Shown one piece after another: positions 25,688 to 33,025 of a stretch of 64,000 nucleotides of DNA. The position numbers and the translations under genes are program-made. The stretch spans positions 2,046,001 through 2,110,000 of the forward strand of contig NZ_CP029145.1 of assembly GCF_003149515.1 (NCBI RefSeq), read 5' to 3'. This stretch comes from Hymenobacter nivis (GTDB lineage: Bacteria; Bacteroidota; Bacteroidia; Cytophagales; Hymenobacteraceae). The notes beneath the pieces were generated by a model, which worked only from the letters and a program-made list of their open reading frames with translations, was not told where the DNA came from and made no database searches. The number at the start of each line of letters is the position of its first letter. Within the stretch, counting starts at the first letter, position 1.

Positions 25688-25738
25688 GTGCGCGGGGCCG
25701 TGCGCGGGGCCGTGCGCGGGGCCGTGCGCGGGGCCGTG
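25688..25738. repeat. 12-bp tandem repeat, four copies
   Basis: GTGCGCGGGGCC is repeated four times exactly and then begins a fifth unit. It encodes iterated Val-Arg-Gly-Ala and looks like a slippage expansion within the already broken zinc-ribbon gene. Confidence 0.85.
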
Positions 25739-26147
25739 AAAAGCGCCAAATCTCAACTCCGGGCTCCCATTTGGCACTGGACCGGCGTTTTCCTGCTGGT
25801 GCTGGGCGTGGCGTGGGCCAGCATAGCCTGCGCGCGCGACGACAAGAACAACGCCGCCTACCTGGCCGCACCCCGCGTCGGCGACGTTTGCACGGTGCAC
25901 GAAAAAGCGGGCGACCCCAACTACTCGCTCCTCAAGGTCGTCAGCACCGGGGGCAACCTCGTGGATCTGGTGGCCAACGAGTACCAAGTCAACAACAGCC
26001 ACCCGATTGACGACCTCAACGCCCCGGCCAAGTACAGCAAGGAATCGTTTTCGCTAACCCTGCTCGACCTGCGCACCATGCAGAACAAGGGCCAGATCAC
26101 CGACGTGGACCGGCCGGGCCAGCAGGGCCTCTAGGGTCCCGGGGGCT

Positions 26148-26393
26148 CTAGAGGCCCTGCGGCAGCTGCACCCGGGCCAGGTACTCGCCCAGGCCGGCGG
26201 ACTTTTGGAACACGTGGATGAAGAGTACCGCGTCGTCGCCGCGGCTGCGCCAGGTTTCGGCGTAGAAATCGCCCACCGCGAACAGCATCAGGTCGAAGCT
26301 GTCCTCCTGGCGCTCGGCCAGGCGGTGGCCATGGCGGGCCAGGTGCGCGGTCTGGCGGCGCTGGTGCAGGGCTTTGAAATCGGTGAAGGTCAT
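26148..26393 (-). CDS. Small hypothetical protein
   Basis: 81 residues from the ATG at 26393 (MTFTDFKALHQRRQTAHLAR). The rest reads DSFDLMLFAVGDFYAETWRS and DAVLFIHVFQKSAGLGEYLA, a compact alpha/beta pattern with no signal peptide or membrane segment. Codon use matches the host. It is convergent with the zinc-ribbon pseudogene, 13 bp apart. No family is recognised; small proteins of this style are frequent in Hymenobacter-like genomes. Confidence 0.6.
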   Translation of the reverse strand: MTFTDFKALHQRRQTAHLARHGHRLAERQEDSFDLMLFAVGDFYAETWRSRGDDAVLFIHVFQKSAGLGEYLARVQLPQGL

Positions 26394-26611
26394 GCGGGCG
26401 GGGAGAGGCAGCGGCCCGGCAAAGATCGGGCAGCGGCGCGGGTTGCCGCCGCCGGGGCTCGCGGATGGCCGGCCCGTTGCTACCTTTCGCCGCGCCGGGG
26501 CCCCTTTCGCTTGCCCGGCCCGGCCGCGCAAAGCCCTGGCGGTTTAGCACTTGTTACCCGATCCGCGTTCACTTCCCGTTCACTGCTTATTGCATTCCAG
26601 TACCCGTCACC

Positions 26612-27025
26612 TTGGCTCCTTCTTACACCATTCTCCACCGGCCCGACCTTCACATTTTGTTCCTGCGCTGGCTGCGCGAAACTACCCTGGCCGAAGCCCA
26701 GGCCTCTTACCGGGACCTGCTGGCCCAGGCTCAGCAGCACGGCTGCGCGCATTGGCTGCTCGACGCCCGCCGCGGCGGCCCCATCAAAGTCGTGGAAACG
26801 GCCTGGCTCGCCGACGAATTTTTCCCCGAAGCCGCGACCCGGCTGGCCCCGTGCCCGCTGCGGCTGGCCGTGTTCAGCTCGCCGGCCCGCATCGAGCAGA
26901 TGCACACTGACGCCGCCGTGGTTTCGCCCGTGGCCTACGCCCTGGCCCCCGAGCGCCCCTACCAGGCCCGCGTGTTTGCCGACGAAGGCGCGGCCGTGGG
27001 CTGGCTGCTGGACCAGCCGGCCTGA
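26612..27025 (+). CDS. Hypothetical protein, possibly STAS/SEC14-like fold
   Basis: 137 residues if the TTG at 26612 is the start (LAPSYTILHRPDLHILFLRW). Upstream in-frame starts add a leader with no family character. The pattern of a strand, a helix (LAEAQASYRDLLAQAQQHGC), a strand with an Asp (AHWLLDARRGG) and a loop with Trp-Leu-Ala-Asp resembles small SpoIIAA-like proteins common in this group. Nothing identifies a ligand. It is followed at once by two family A repeats. Confidence 0.6.
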   Translation: MAPSYTILHRPDLHILFLRWLRETTLAEAQASYRDLLAQAQQHGCAHWLLDARRGGPIKVVETAWLADEFFPEAATRLAPCPLRLAVFSSPARIEQMHTDAAVVSPVAYALAPERPYQARVFADEGAAVGWLLDQPA

Positions 27026-27062
27026 CCGCCTGCACAGCTTTTAGAGTCGGCGTACCCAGCGT

Positions 27063-27200
27063 GTATGCTGCTCACGAAGTGGAATGCGAAAATGAAGTAG
27101 GGTGCGGGGCTTGCCCCCGCCCGTCCTTGAACGGTTCCGTCGGCTTTCGTGCAACGACGGGCGGGGACAAGCCCCGCATTCCACTTCGTGAGCAGTATAA
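27063..27200. repeat. Palindromic element, repeat family A, copy 2
   Basis: Runs from TATGCTGCTCACGAAGTGGA to CCACTTCGTGAGCAGTATAA, with the GCGGGGCTTGCCCCCGCCCG / GACGGGCGGGGACAAGCCCC core. It is oriented opposite to copy 1. Confidence 0.8.
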
Positions 27201-27206
27201 ATAGCT

Positions 27207-27344
27207 TTATGCTGCTCACGAAGTGGAATGCGAAAACGAGGTAGGGTGCGGGGCTTGCCCCCGCCCGTCCTTGAACGGTTCAGTCGGCTTTCGTGCAACG
27301 ACGGGCGGGAACAAGCCGCGCGCCCTACTTCGTGACGAGTATAA
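27207..27344. repeat. Palindromic element, repeat family A, copy 3
   Basis: Directly follows copy 2 after 6 bp. The left half is nearly identical to copy 2. The right half ends CTTCGTGACGAGTATAA, like the left end of copy 1, so the family has two end types. Confidence 0.8.
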
Positions 27345-27478
27345 AACGGGAGGGCGCTCCGTTTGGCATTCGCATGGAAACGGAGCGCCCCTCCGTTCTA
27401 TGCGCCGGCCTGACTGTACACCGCTTTGAAAATTGCGCCAGGAGCCGCTGCCTGGCCGCGCCCGCGGCCCACAAAAAA

Positions 27479-27520
27479 GCCCCGCGCTTTGCAACCGGTA
27501 ACGATTGCAAAGCGCGGGGC
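27479..27520. terminator. Strong hairpin between the repeats and the DUF3850 gene
   Basis: A perfect 16-bp stem, GCCCCGCGCTTTGCAA against TTGCAAAGCGCGGGGC, with a 10-base loop. On the minus strand it is followed by TTTTTTG, so it fits as the Rho-independent terminator of the gene ending at 27574. Confidence 0.75.
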
Positions 27521-27573
27521 CCAAAAACGAGCCGGTGGCGCAGGGGCGCCAGCGGCTCGGCTTACCAGGGGGC

Positions 27574-27909
27574 CTACCAGAGGCGCGTGTCGCTGATGCC
27601 GGCCGGCAGCGGCGGGTGCTCGGCCAGGCCCAGCACGCACCAGCCGGCCTCAATGCCGAAGGCGCCGCCTTGCAGCACGTGGCTGGCCCAGCGCAGGGCA
27701 ATGCGCCCGCTGTGGGCCCCGGTTTCGGGGTCGAACTCGCGCAGCAGCAGGGCGTCGCCGGCCCGGAAGTTGCGGTCGTTCAGGCGCACGTCAAACGGTT
27801 TGGTACCGGCTTCGATGGCGGTGTAGCAGGAAGACCAGATGTCCAGCTCGTGGAGCTGGCAGTCGTCGGGAACCGAGACTTGGATGTGGTTCGAAGGAAC
27901 AATTCTCAT
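27574..27909 (-). CDS. DUF3850 domain protein (PUA/ASCH-like)
   Basis: 111 residues from the ATG at 27909. The core matches DUF3850: ELDIWSSCYTAIEAGTKPFD, then VRLNDRNFRAGDALLLREFD, the recurring pattern of a His/Trp strand, an I..G.K.FE strand and an NDR.F..GD strand. The fold is related to PUA/ASCH domains that bind RNA or modified nucleic acid. Many copies are phage or accessory genes. A terminator follows at 27479-27520. The biochemical role is unknown. Confidence 0.75.
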   Translation of the reverse strand: MRIVPSNHIQVSVPDDCQLHELDIWSSCYTAIEAGTKPFDVRLNDRNFRAGDALLLREFDPETGAHSGRIALRWASHVLQGGAFGIEAGWCVLGLAEHPPLPAGISDTRLW

Positions 27910-28077
27910 AACAATCACGCATTAATAGATAACAGGCGGAGCGCCTCTTTTTTCGCGCACCGCAGCCGCAATGTACCCAAAAAGCCGTGGGCACGGCACT
28001 CGTCAATACAGCCACCCCGGCCCGATTGGCCGGCAGGGAATCCCCGGGAAGTACAAAAAATGGGCCCCAAATGCGGG

Positions 28078-28584
28078 CTACGCCGGGGGGTTGTGCTGCA
28101 CCAAATAGTCCGTTTCCACCCCCACGTCGCGCAGCGCTACCCGCGATTCCCAGATCAACAACACGCTGGCGTAGAAGAACATTCCACTACCGGCCAGGGC
28201 CAGCAGCACCAGCAGCCAGGCCGCCGTGAGGGCCAGCGCCTCGATGGCCCCGATGACCACGATGCTGCCCACAAAGATACCCAGCGCCCCGTAAAGGCTG
28301 GCCAGGGCCCGCTGCAAGGGCCGGGTGCGCCGGGCCGAAAACCCCGGCTGCTGCGTGAAGTAGCCGTGCTCGTCGGCATCGGGCGGGGCCCCGGCGGCGG
28401 CGGCGCGCAGGGGCTTCAGGGCGGCGGCCACGGCCCGCACCCGCTCCAGGCTGCGGCTCAGGCGCTGCGAGGTGGTGAGCACCAGGGCCCCGCAGGCCGA
28501 TACCAGGATGGCGGGCGTGACCATCGCCGAGCGCGCCGCGAGGGCCCCGGGCACGTCGCGCAGACAAACAGTGGGGTGCGGCAT
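28078..28584 (-). CDS. DUF2721 family membrane protein
   Basis: 168 residues with three membrane helices: MVTPAILVSACGALVLTTSQ near residue 21, then two adjacent helices (GIFVGSIVVIGAIEALALTA and LLVLLALAGSGMFFYASVLL). The segment RLSRSLERVRAV following the first helix is the DUF2721 hallmark. The function is unknown. It is divergent from the restriction-modification remnant 72 bp away and is probably expressed alone. Confidence 0.8.
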   Translation of the reverse strand: MPHPTVCLRDVPGALAARSAMVTPAILVSACGALVLTTSQRLSRSLERVRAVAAALKPLRAAAAGAPPDADEHGYFTQQPGFSARRTRPLQRALASLYGALGIFVGSIVVIGAIEALALTAAWLLVLLALAGSGMFFYASVLLIWESRVALRDVGVETDYLVQHNPPA

Positions 28585-28656
28585 GGCGCGAAGTAACGCC
28601 CCGGCCGGCCGGGGCCCCTATCTTCCGCGCCCTTTCTGCCCCTCCCCGCGCCCCCC

Positions 28657-29220
28657 ATGCCCCTTTCCCTTTCCGAATTAAAAGACCGCGCCATCCGTTT
28701 TGCCCAGGAATGGCAGGATTCGACCGATGAGCGGGCCGATGCCCAGTCGTTCTGGATTGACTTTTTCCACGTCTTCGACGTGAAGCGCCGGCGCGTGGCC
28801 TCCTTCGAGGTGCCCATCAAGAAGGCCGACGGCAAGCAGGGCTTCATCGACCTGCTCTGGAAGGGCACCCTGCTGGTGGAGCACAAGAGCCGCGGCCGCG
28901 ACCTCGACCGCGCCGGGCAGCAGGCCCGCGACTACTTCCCCGGCCTGAAGGACCACGAGCTGCCCAAGTACATCCTCGTGAGCGACTTCGCCCGCTTCCG
29001 GCTCTACGACCTCGACGAAGGCACGGAGCACGAATTTGGGCTGGCGCAGCTGCACGAGCACCTGCACTTGTTCGCCTTCCTCACCGGGTACCAGAAGCGC
29101 GAGTACCGCCCCGAGGACCCCGCCAACATCAAGGCGGCCGAGCTGATGGGGGCCCTGCACGACGCCCTGCTCGACAACGGCTACCACGGCCACAAGCTGG
29201 AGGTGCTTCAGCTACCATAG
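28657..29220 (+). pseudogene. N-terminal piece of a MmeI-type (type IIL) restriction-modification enzyme
   Basis: 185 residues that match the start of large single-chain RM/methyltransferase proteins of about 900 residues: LSLSELKDRAIRFAQEWQDS, QGFIDLLWKGTLLVEHKSRG (the PD-(D/E)xK nuclease site), YFPGLKDHELPKYILVSDFA, FAFLTGYQKREYRPEDPANI and ALHDALLDNGYHGHKLEV. Where relatives go on towards the methyltransferase core, this copy ends LQLP and stops at 29220. The matching C-terminal piece is at 31057-31359, with two unrelated genes between. The nuclease domain alone, without methylation or target recognition, is unlikely to be functional. Confidence 0.85.
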
Positions 29221-29259
29221 CTGGGCTTGTATCTTCGCAACAGGCCGCGTGGCCGGCTA

Positions 29260-30453
29260 ATGCCTTTTGTAATGATTAAATCCGTTCGCCTCGTTAATTT
29301 CTTCAGTTTCGGCGATTGCACCATTGAATTGGAGCCGGACTTGAATGTGCTGGTCGGTGTTAATGGCAGTGGCAAAAGCAATTTATTACGTGCTTTTCAA
29401 CTGCTAAAGGCGGGGATAAATGGCCGGCTGCAAGAGCAAGTTGCCCAGTGGGGCGGCCTAAATTCGATACACCCAAAGAATCTGGTTCGACCAATCATTC
29501 ACCGCCAGATAGAAGTGGCTTTCACATTATCGGTCGATGTCATAGGGCCTTGGAAAGACGGTTACGAAGACGATATCGTTTACCGCATCGTCCTCTTAGG
29601 AAACGCTAACGATTTTACGGTGGACGAGGTAGTGGAACGGCCGGACGGACAGCGGTATTTTGATTCCCTCGGTGGCAGCATATTCGCATCGGCAATAGCA
29701 ATAGTAGAACGCACTGGCATAACCCGTCGTAAACTGGGCAATGGTAAAGAGTTGCTGGTGCCGACGCTAGCTTTTGAAGAAGCGTTCGGAGAGTCATCGT
29801 TTATTCGCTTTCACTTGGGCGGCTTAGACGTTTACAAAGCATTCAACACCATTGAAGAGGCTCCTATGCGCACGGCCGTTCGGGCCACGGGCATCGACAA
29901 GCTGCTTCCTAACGGAGACAATGTATTCCAGGTACTCAACGTCACAAGCCTTAAATCGGCGCCAGATTACGACGCCATCGAAGCCGGGCTTCAGGACGTA
30001 AACGAGCAATTCCAGCGCTTTCGGATGAATGTGTATGGACAAGGCAGCGTGGAATTCTACTTGCAGGAAAAGGGATTGGATACGCCCATCCACGCCGCGC
30101 AGGTGTCGGACGGCACGCTGTGCTACCTCTGTCTGCTGGTGGCGCTGTACCAGCCAGAACGAGGCCGTGTCACCGTTTTTGACGAACCCGAACGCAACCT
30201 CCACCCGGACATGCTGGTGGAATTGGGGAAACAATTAGAGAAAGCAAGCAAAAGGAGACAAATAATTCTGACCACGCACGCCCCGGGCTTACTTAACCAA
30301 TTCCCACTACGGGCGGTGCGCGTCTTTGAAAAAGACGAATACAACCAAACGCAGGTGCGGCAATTCACCGAAGCCGATTTTGCAGGATGGTACGAGGAAT
30401 TTGCGCCGGGCCAAATGTGGCGCGATGGGGCCCTGGGCGGTAACCGCTATTAA
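29260..30453 (+). CDS. AAA/ABC-type ATPase (AAA_21, OLD/RecF-like) of a putative defence pair
   Basis: 397 residues from the ATG at 29260 (an ATG at 29272 is also possible). It has a RecF/SMC-type start, MIKSVRLVNFFSFGDCTIEL, Walker A GVNGSGKS at 33-40, an ABC-like signature QVSDGTL at about 281-287, Walker B VTVFDEPERNLHP at 304-316 and the switch His in LTTHAPGLL near 340. No coiled-coil hook or nuclease domain is present, so an effector must be separate. The next gene starts 3 bp after the stop. Base use is more AT-rich than the host. ATPases of this class act as phage sensors in OLD, Gabija, Septu and PARIS systems; that role is inferred here. Confidence 0.88.
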   Translation: MPFVMIKSVRLVNFFSFGDCTIELEPDLNVLVGVNGSGKSNLLRAFQLLKAGINGRLQEQVAQWGGLNSIHPKNLVRPIIHRQIEVAFTLSVDVIGPWKDGYEDDIVYRIVLLGNANDFTVDEVVERPDGQRYFDSLGGSIFASAIAIVERTGITRRKLGNGKELLVPTLAFEEAFGESSFIRFHLGGLDVYKAFNTIEEAPMRTAVRATGIDKLLPNGDNVFQVLNVTSLKSAPDYDAIEAGLQDVNEQFQRFRMNVYGQGSVEFYLQEKGLDTPIHAAQVSDGTLCYLCLLVALYQPERGRVTVFDEPERNLHPDMLVELGKQLEKASKRRQIILTTHAPGLLNQFPLRAVRVFEKDEYNQTQVRQFTEADFAGWYEEFAPGQMWRDGALGGNRY

Positions 30454-30456
30454 CCA

Positions 30457-31008
30457 ATGGCAAAGTGCGTACTTTTTGTGGAAGGCAGCCAGAATACCAA
30501 CAACGGTGACCTGCGCAACGGCTTTGGCAAACTGCTGGCGCAAGCCGGCCGCCCCATGCCGCAAATTATTATGTCAGACGACACGGCCGGGGCCGTTCGG
30601 AAGTTTCGGTTGGAGGTTAACAAGGCCAATTCCCTCTTCCAACGTGTATTGCTGCTGGTTGATTTGGATGGCCCGGAAGAAGCCCGCGAAGCGTGGCTAG
30701 CAGCGCAAGAGCTGGTACGATACCGCGAGCAGGTGTTTTTCATGGTGCAGAAAATGGAGGCTTGGTTTTTGGCGCAGCCCGGTGTGCTGCACGAGTTTTA
30801 TGCCCCCAAGTTGCCCCATGCCCTACCCGGGGCACCGCCTACCCGCGTGTCGCACCCCGACCGTGAGTTGGCCCGCTGCACGCGGGACCATCCAAAAAAA
30901 GGGACGTACCACAAAACTGCGCACGGGGCCCGGCTATTGGCACTGCTGCGCCTGCCAGACTTGCAGCGTGCTTTCCCCGACGTAGCGCGCCTCGCAGCAG
31001 CCCTTTAA
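30457..31008 (+). CDS. DUF4276/TOPRIM-like putative nuclease partner of the ATPase
   Basis: 183 residues. The start AKCVLFVEGSQNTNNGDLRN gives the TOPRIM-type Glu at residue 9. RVLLLVDLDGPEEAREAW gives the DxD pair at 69 and 71. FFMVQKMEAWFLAQPGVLHE is a DUF4276 hallmark. The C-terminal part (SHPDRELARCTRDHPKKGTY) is basic. The fold predicts metal-dependent nucleic-acid cleavage. The 3-bp gap from the ATPase gene indicates coupled translation and a two-component system resembling AriA/AriB of PARIS, where the TOPRIM partner is instead DUF4435. I cannot tell whether this exact pairing has been tested. Confidence 0.78.
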   Translation: MAKCVLFVEGSQNTNNGDLRNGFGKLLAQAGRPMPQIIMSDDTAGAVRKFRLEVNKANSLFQRVLLLVDLDGPEEAREAWLAAQELVRYREQVFFMVQKMEAWFLAQPGVLHEFYAPKLPHALPGAPPTRVSHPDRELARCTRDHPKKGTYHKTAHGARLLALLRLPDLQRAFPDVARLAAAL

Positions 31009-31056
31009 AGTTGGCCTTAAACGCCGAAGAACCCAGGTAGATACTGACGAACACCG

Positions 31057-31359
31057 CCCGTGCCTACCCCCAGGCAAACGGTCGGCGTGGAAGCCGCCGC
31101 GCAGGCGGTGCTGGGGGCCCGGGCCGCGTTCCCCGCCGAAAGCCTGGCCACCCTCTACGACCCGCTCACGATGCCCCCGGCCCTGGTGCGCGCCCACGCC
31201 GCCCTCGACCGCGCCGTGGATGCCTGCTACCGCCCCGCGGCCTTCCCCACCGAGCTGAGCCGGCTGGAGTTTTTGTTTCAGGCCTACCGGCAGCTGCAAG
31301 CGCCGCTGCTGCCCGCTGCGGGCCCCCCGGCCAAGCGCCCGCGGGGCCGGGCAGCGTAG
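31057..31359 (+). pseudogene. C-terminal piece of the MmeI-type restriction-modification enzyme
   Basis: About 100 residues, beginning TPRQTVGVEAAAQAVLGARA and carrying SLATLYDPLTMPPALVRAHA, ALDRAVDACYRPAAF and RLEFLFQAYRQL, the standard end of type IIL RM proteins. It is in the same orientation as the N-terminal piece at 28.7 kb, and together they bracket the ATPase/DUF4276 pair. A GTG at 31060 could start translation, but there is no reason to think the fragment is used. Confidence 0.82.
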
Positions 31360-32139
31360 GGCGCGGCGGCCGGGCCCCGGCGGCCGGGGCACCCCGCCCG
31401 GGGCCCCCGGCGCGCACCCAAGCGCGGGCGGGGCCCCCCGCGCCCCCCGCGGGCCCGGCCCCCGCCCCAAAAAGGCGCGTCGGCGCCGAACAATTTCCCG
31501 CCCAGCCTTGCGAAAGAAGCGGCTCAGGCAGCCCTCGGCCCGCCCGGCGGCGCGGCGCGGCGCGCAGCCGGAGCAGCGCTTCCGCAGCAGTAGGCCGGCG
31601 TAGGGGAACAGTGGCGCTGCTTCGGCAGCGCGCCGCTTCGCGCCGCCGGCCGGGCAAGGTTGAATTTTCGGATTTCCTAAACCGCTGCCGCAAGTAGCCG
31701 GGCGCCCCCGCTTCTTTTTGGCGCGGGGGCCGGGGCGGGCGGGGCCCCGGGCGCGCCGCCCCGGCCGCCGCCGCCGCCCCCCGAAATCGGGGGTTCGACC
31801 CCTGATTTCGACCCCCGAAGGATCGATTTCGGGGCCGGCCGGCCCGATTTCGGCCCGCGCTGGTTCAAAATCGGTCCAATGCGAGCCGATTGTGGGCCGC
31901 CGCTGCCCGCAATCGGCCCGCGTTGGACCGATTCGGACCCAAAAAGGCCCGATTTCGGGAAAATTTCCTCCGAAATCGGGCCTTTTTAGGTCAATTGGGG
32001 CCGGCTGGCGCGGGCTCCAAGTCAGTGCGCAGCGAGGGCGGACGGCCTGTAGAACGGCGTGGCACGCCATTGCCGGGCGAACGCCAAACGGCGCGCCACG
32101 CCGTTCTACCATACCGAGCGCACCGGCCCGGAAACCGCG
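31360..32139. other. 780-bp gene-free, extremely GC-rich gap with degenerate palindromes
   Basis: No supported gene. 31360-31700 is very GC-rich and repetitive. Near 31660 it carries a TTGAATTTTCGGATTTCC word resembling sequence at 7300. 31786-31940 holds an array of CCGATTTCGG-like words, closed by a strong hairpin. 32048-32110 has a 14-bp inverted repeat, TAGAACGGCGTGGC / GCCACGCCGTTCTA. Confidence 0.6.
31941..31987. terminator. 18-bp perfect hairpin with T-runs on both strands
   Basis: AAAAAGGCCCGATTTCGG at 31941-31958 pairs exactly with CCGAAATCGGGCCTTTTT at 31970-31987 around an 11-base loop. It is a textbook bidirectional Rho-independent terminator placed between the gene ending at 31359 and the opposing gene ending at 32140. 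Confidence 0.85.
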
Positions 32140-32622
32140 CTAGGCGGTGGCGGCGGCCGGCTTGCGCCCGGCGTTGGCGCTGCCGGGGAAGCGCTGGCTC
32201 AGGTCGTCGTAGGCGGCTTGGGCCCCGGGCTGCTTGTTGCGGGCCAGGAACTTGATGTTGCCGTAGATGATGAGCGAGTTGGCGTAGGCTTCGGAGCCGG
32301 CCACCATCACGGTGCTGTCGGCGTCGAGGGCGAGCTGCTCGAACTGCTGGCGCAGGGGCGTGAGGGCCTGCACCCCGGCCACGTCCTGCTGCAATTCGGC
32401 CAGGTCCACGAAGCCGGGCACGAAGGCCGGGTTGTTGGCGGCGTAGTCGCTGGTTTTTTGCACGAAGGCCACCGTTTTGTCGGCCATGCGCAGCATGGTG
32501 CGGCGCTCGTCGGGGGTGAGGGAAACGAGGTAGGGCGCCAGGGCCGCCTTAATGGCGTCGAGGTGCTGCTGCACGGCGGCCAAAACAGCGGGTGGCAGGT
32601 CGGAATGGAAGTTATTGGGCAT
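32140..32622 (-). CDS. Conserved hypothetical protein, four-helix type
   Basis: 160 residues from the ATG at 32622 (MPNNFHSDLPPAVLAAVQQH). It is helical almost throughout, with a repeated pattern (LDAIKAALAPYLVSLTPDER, MADKTVAFVQKTSDYAANNP, DVAGVQALTPLRQQFEQLAL) and a short basic tail. There is no signal peptide or membrane segment. Proteins of this kind are widespread in Bacteroidota without assigned function. An upstream start would extend into repeat sequence and is unlikely. A terminator lies about 150 bp beyond its end. Confidence 0.68.
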   Translation of the reverse strand: MPNNFHSDLPPAVLAAVQQHLDAIKAALAPYLVSLTPDERRTMLRMADKTVAFVQKTSDYAANNPAFVPGFVDLAELQQDVAGVQALTPLRQQFEQLALDADSTVMVAGSEAYANSLIIYGNIKFLARNKQPGAQAAYDDLSQRFPGSANAGRKPAAATA

Positions 32623-32761
32623 AAAATAGGAAAATAGGGGAAGAAAAATACGGTCGCGGCGGCGCACCCGCCGGCCGTCCGCAAGATGCACCGCCGGGCG
32701 CAAACCCGGGGCCCCAGGGGGGAACCCCAACCCCTCCTGGCGTAGTTTCGGAGCCGGCGGG

Positions 32762-32847
32762 GTAGGGGCGGGGCGTGCTCCCGCCCGGCCGTTCGCGCCA
32801 AGCCACCGATTCCGGGCAGCGATGGGCGGAGGCAAGCCCCGCCCCTA
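32762..32847. repeat. Palindromic element, repeat family B, copy 2
   Basis: GTAGGGGCGGGGC at 32762-32774 faces GCCCCGCCCCTAC at 32835-32847. The inner sequence carries TTCGCGCCAAGCCACCGATT, similar to the inner part of the element at 7.3-7.5 kb. Confidence 0.75.
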
Positions 32848-32879
32848 CCTCGTGGTGCGCAGTTTCGGCGTCAGCGGGT

Positions 32880-33006
32880 GTAGGGGCGGGGCTTGCCCCC
32901 GCCCGCCCGTTCGCGCCATTTGCCTGGTACTTTGCGCCGTTTTTCAGTCCCGCACCCGTCCTTTCCGCGCCGCGCAACGGAGGGCGGGGGCAAGCCCCGC
33001 CCCTAC
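32880..33006. repeat. Palindromic element, repeat family B, copy 3, just upstream of the M1 peptidase
   Basis: Perfect 25-bp arms (32880-32904 and 32982-33006, built on GGGGCTTGCCCCCGCCC) enclose 77 bp that include an imperfect promoter-like TGGTACTTTGC. The peptidase ATG is 20 bp after the right arm, so the likely promoter or leader of that gene lies inside the element. Confidence 0.75.
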
Positions 33007-33025
33007 GGCCGTTTATTTCTTTGCT

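Larger units (their letters stand above)
25359..26134 (+). pseudogene. Zinc-ribbon membrane protein, split by a MITE and further damaged
   Basis: The original start is ATG ATT ATT TAC at 25359-25370. A 102-bp element then interrupts it, and the frame resumes at 25479 as GTNGAHLHTAPLPGMACPAC, giving a CPAC...CTHC zinc ribbon around ALQLSLFSQYAHSYWVPLFP. A TAG at 25657-25659 (relatives have Trp-Asp here) and a +1 shift follow. A 12-bp repeat expansion encodes AVRG four times, then a membrane helix (TGVFLLVLGVAWASIACA) and a soluble tail (NAAYLAAPRVGDVCTVHEKA) run to 26134. Three independent lesions make it a clear pseudogene. Intact relatives are small zinc-ribbon membrane proteins of unknown role. 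Confidence 0.8.

Noticed and set aside
25688..25738. Short regular repeats as a CRISPR array
   Set aside because: 12-bp units abut directly with no spacers, and no cas genes are present.
31786..31940. The CCGATTTCGG array as a CRISPR
   Set aside because: Words are too short, too variable and irregularly spaced, with no true repeat-spacer alternation.
30934..32112. A 392-residue minus-strand open frame over the GC-rich gap
   Set aside because: Composition is Arg/Pro/Gly-only for long stretches, it overlaps the RM C-terminal piece, and the EIGP-like part is explained by the CCGATTTCGG array.
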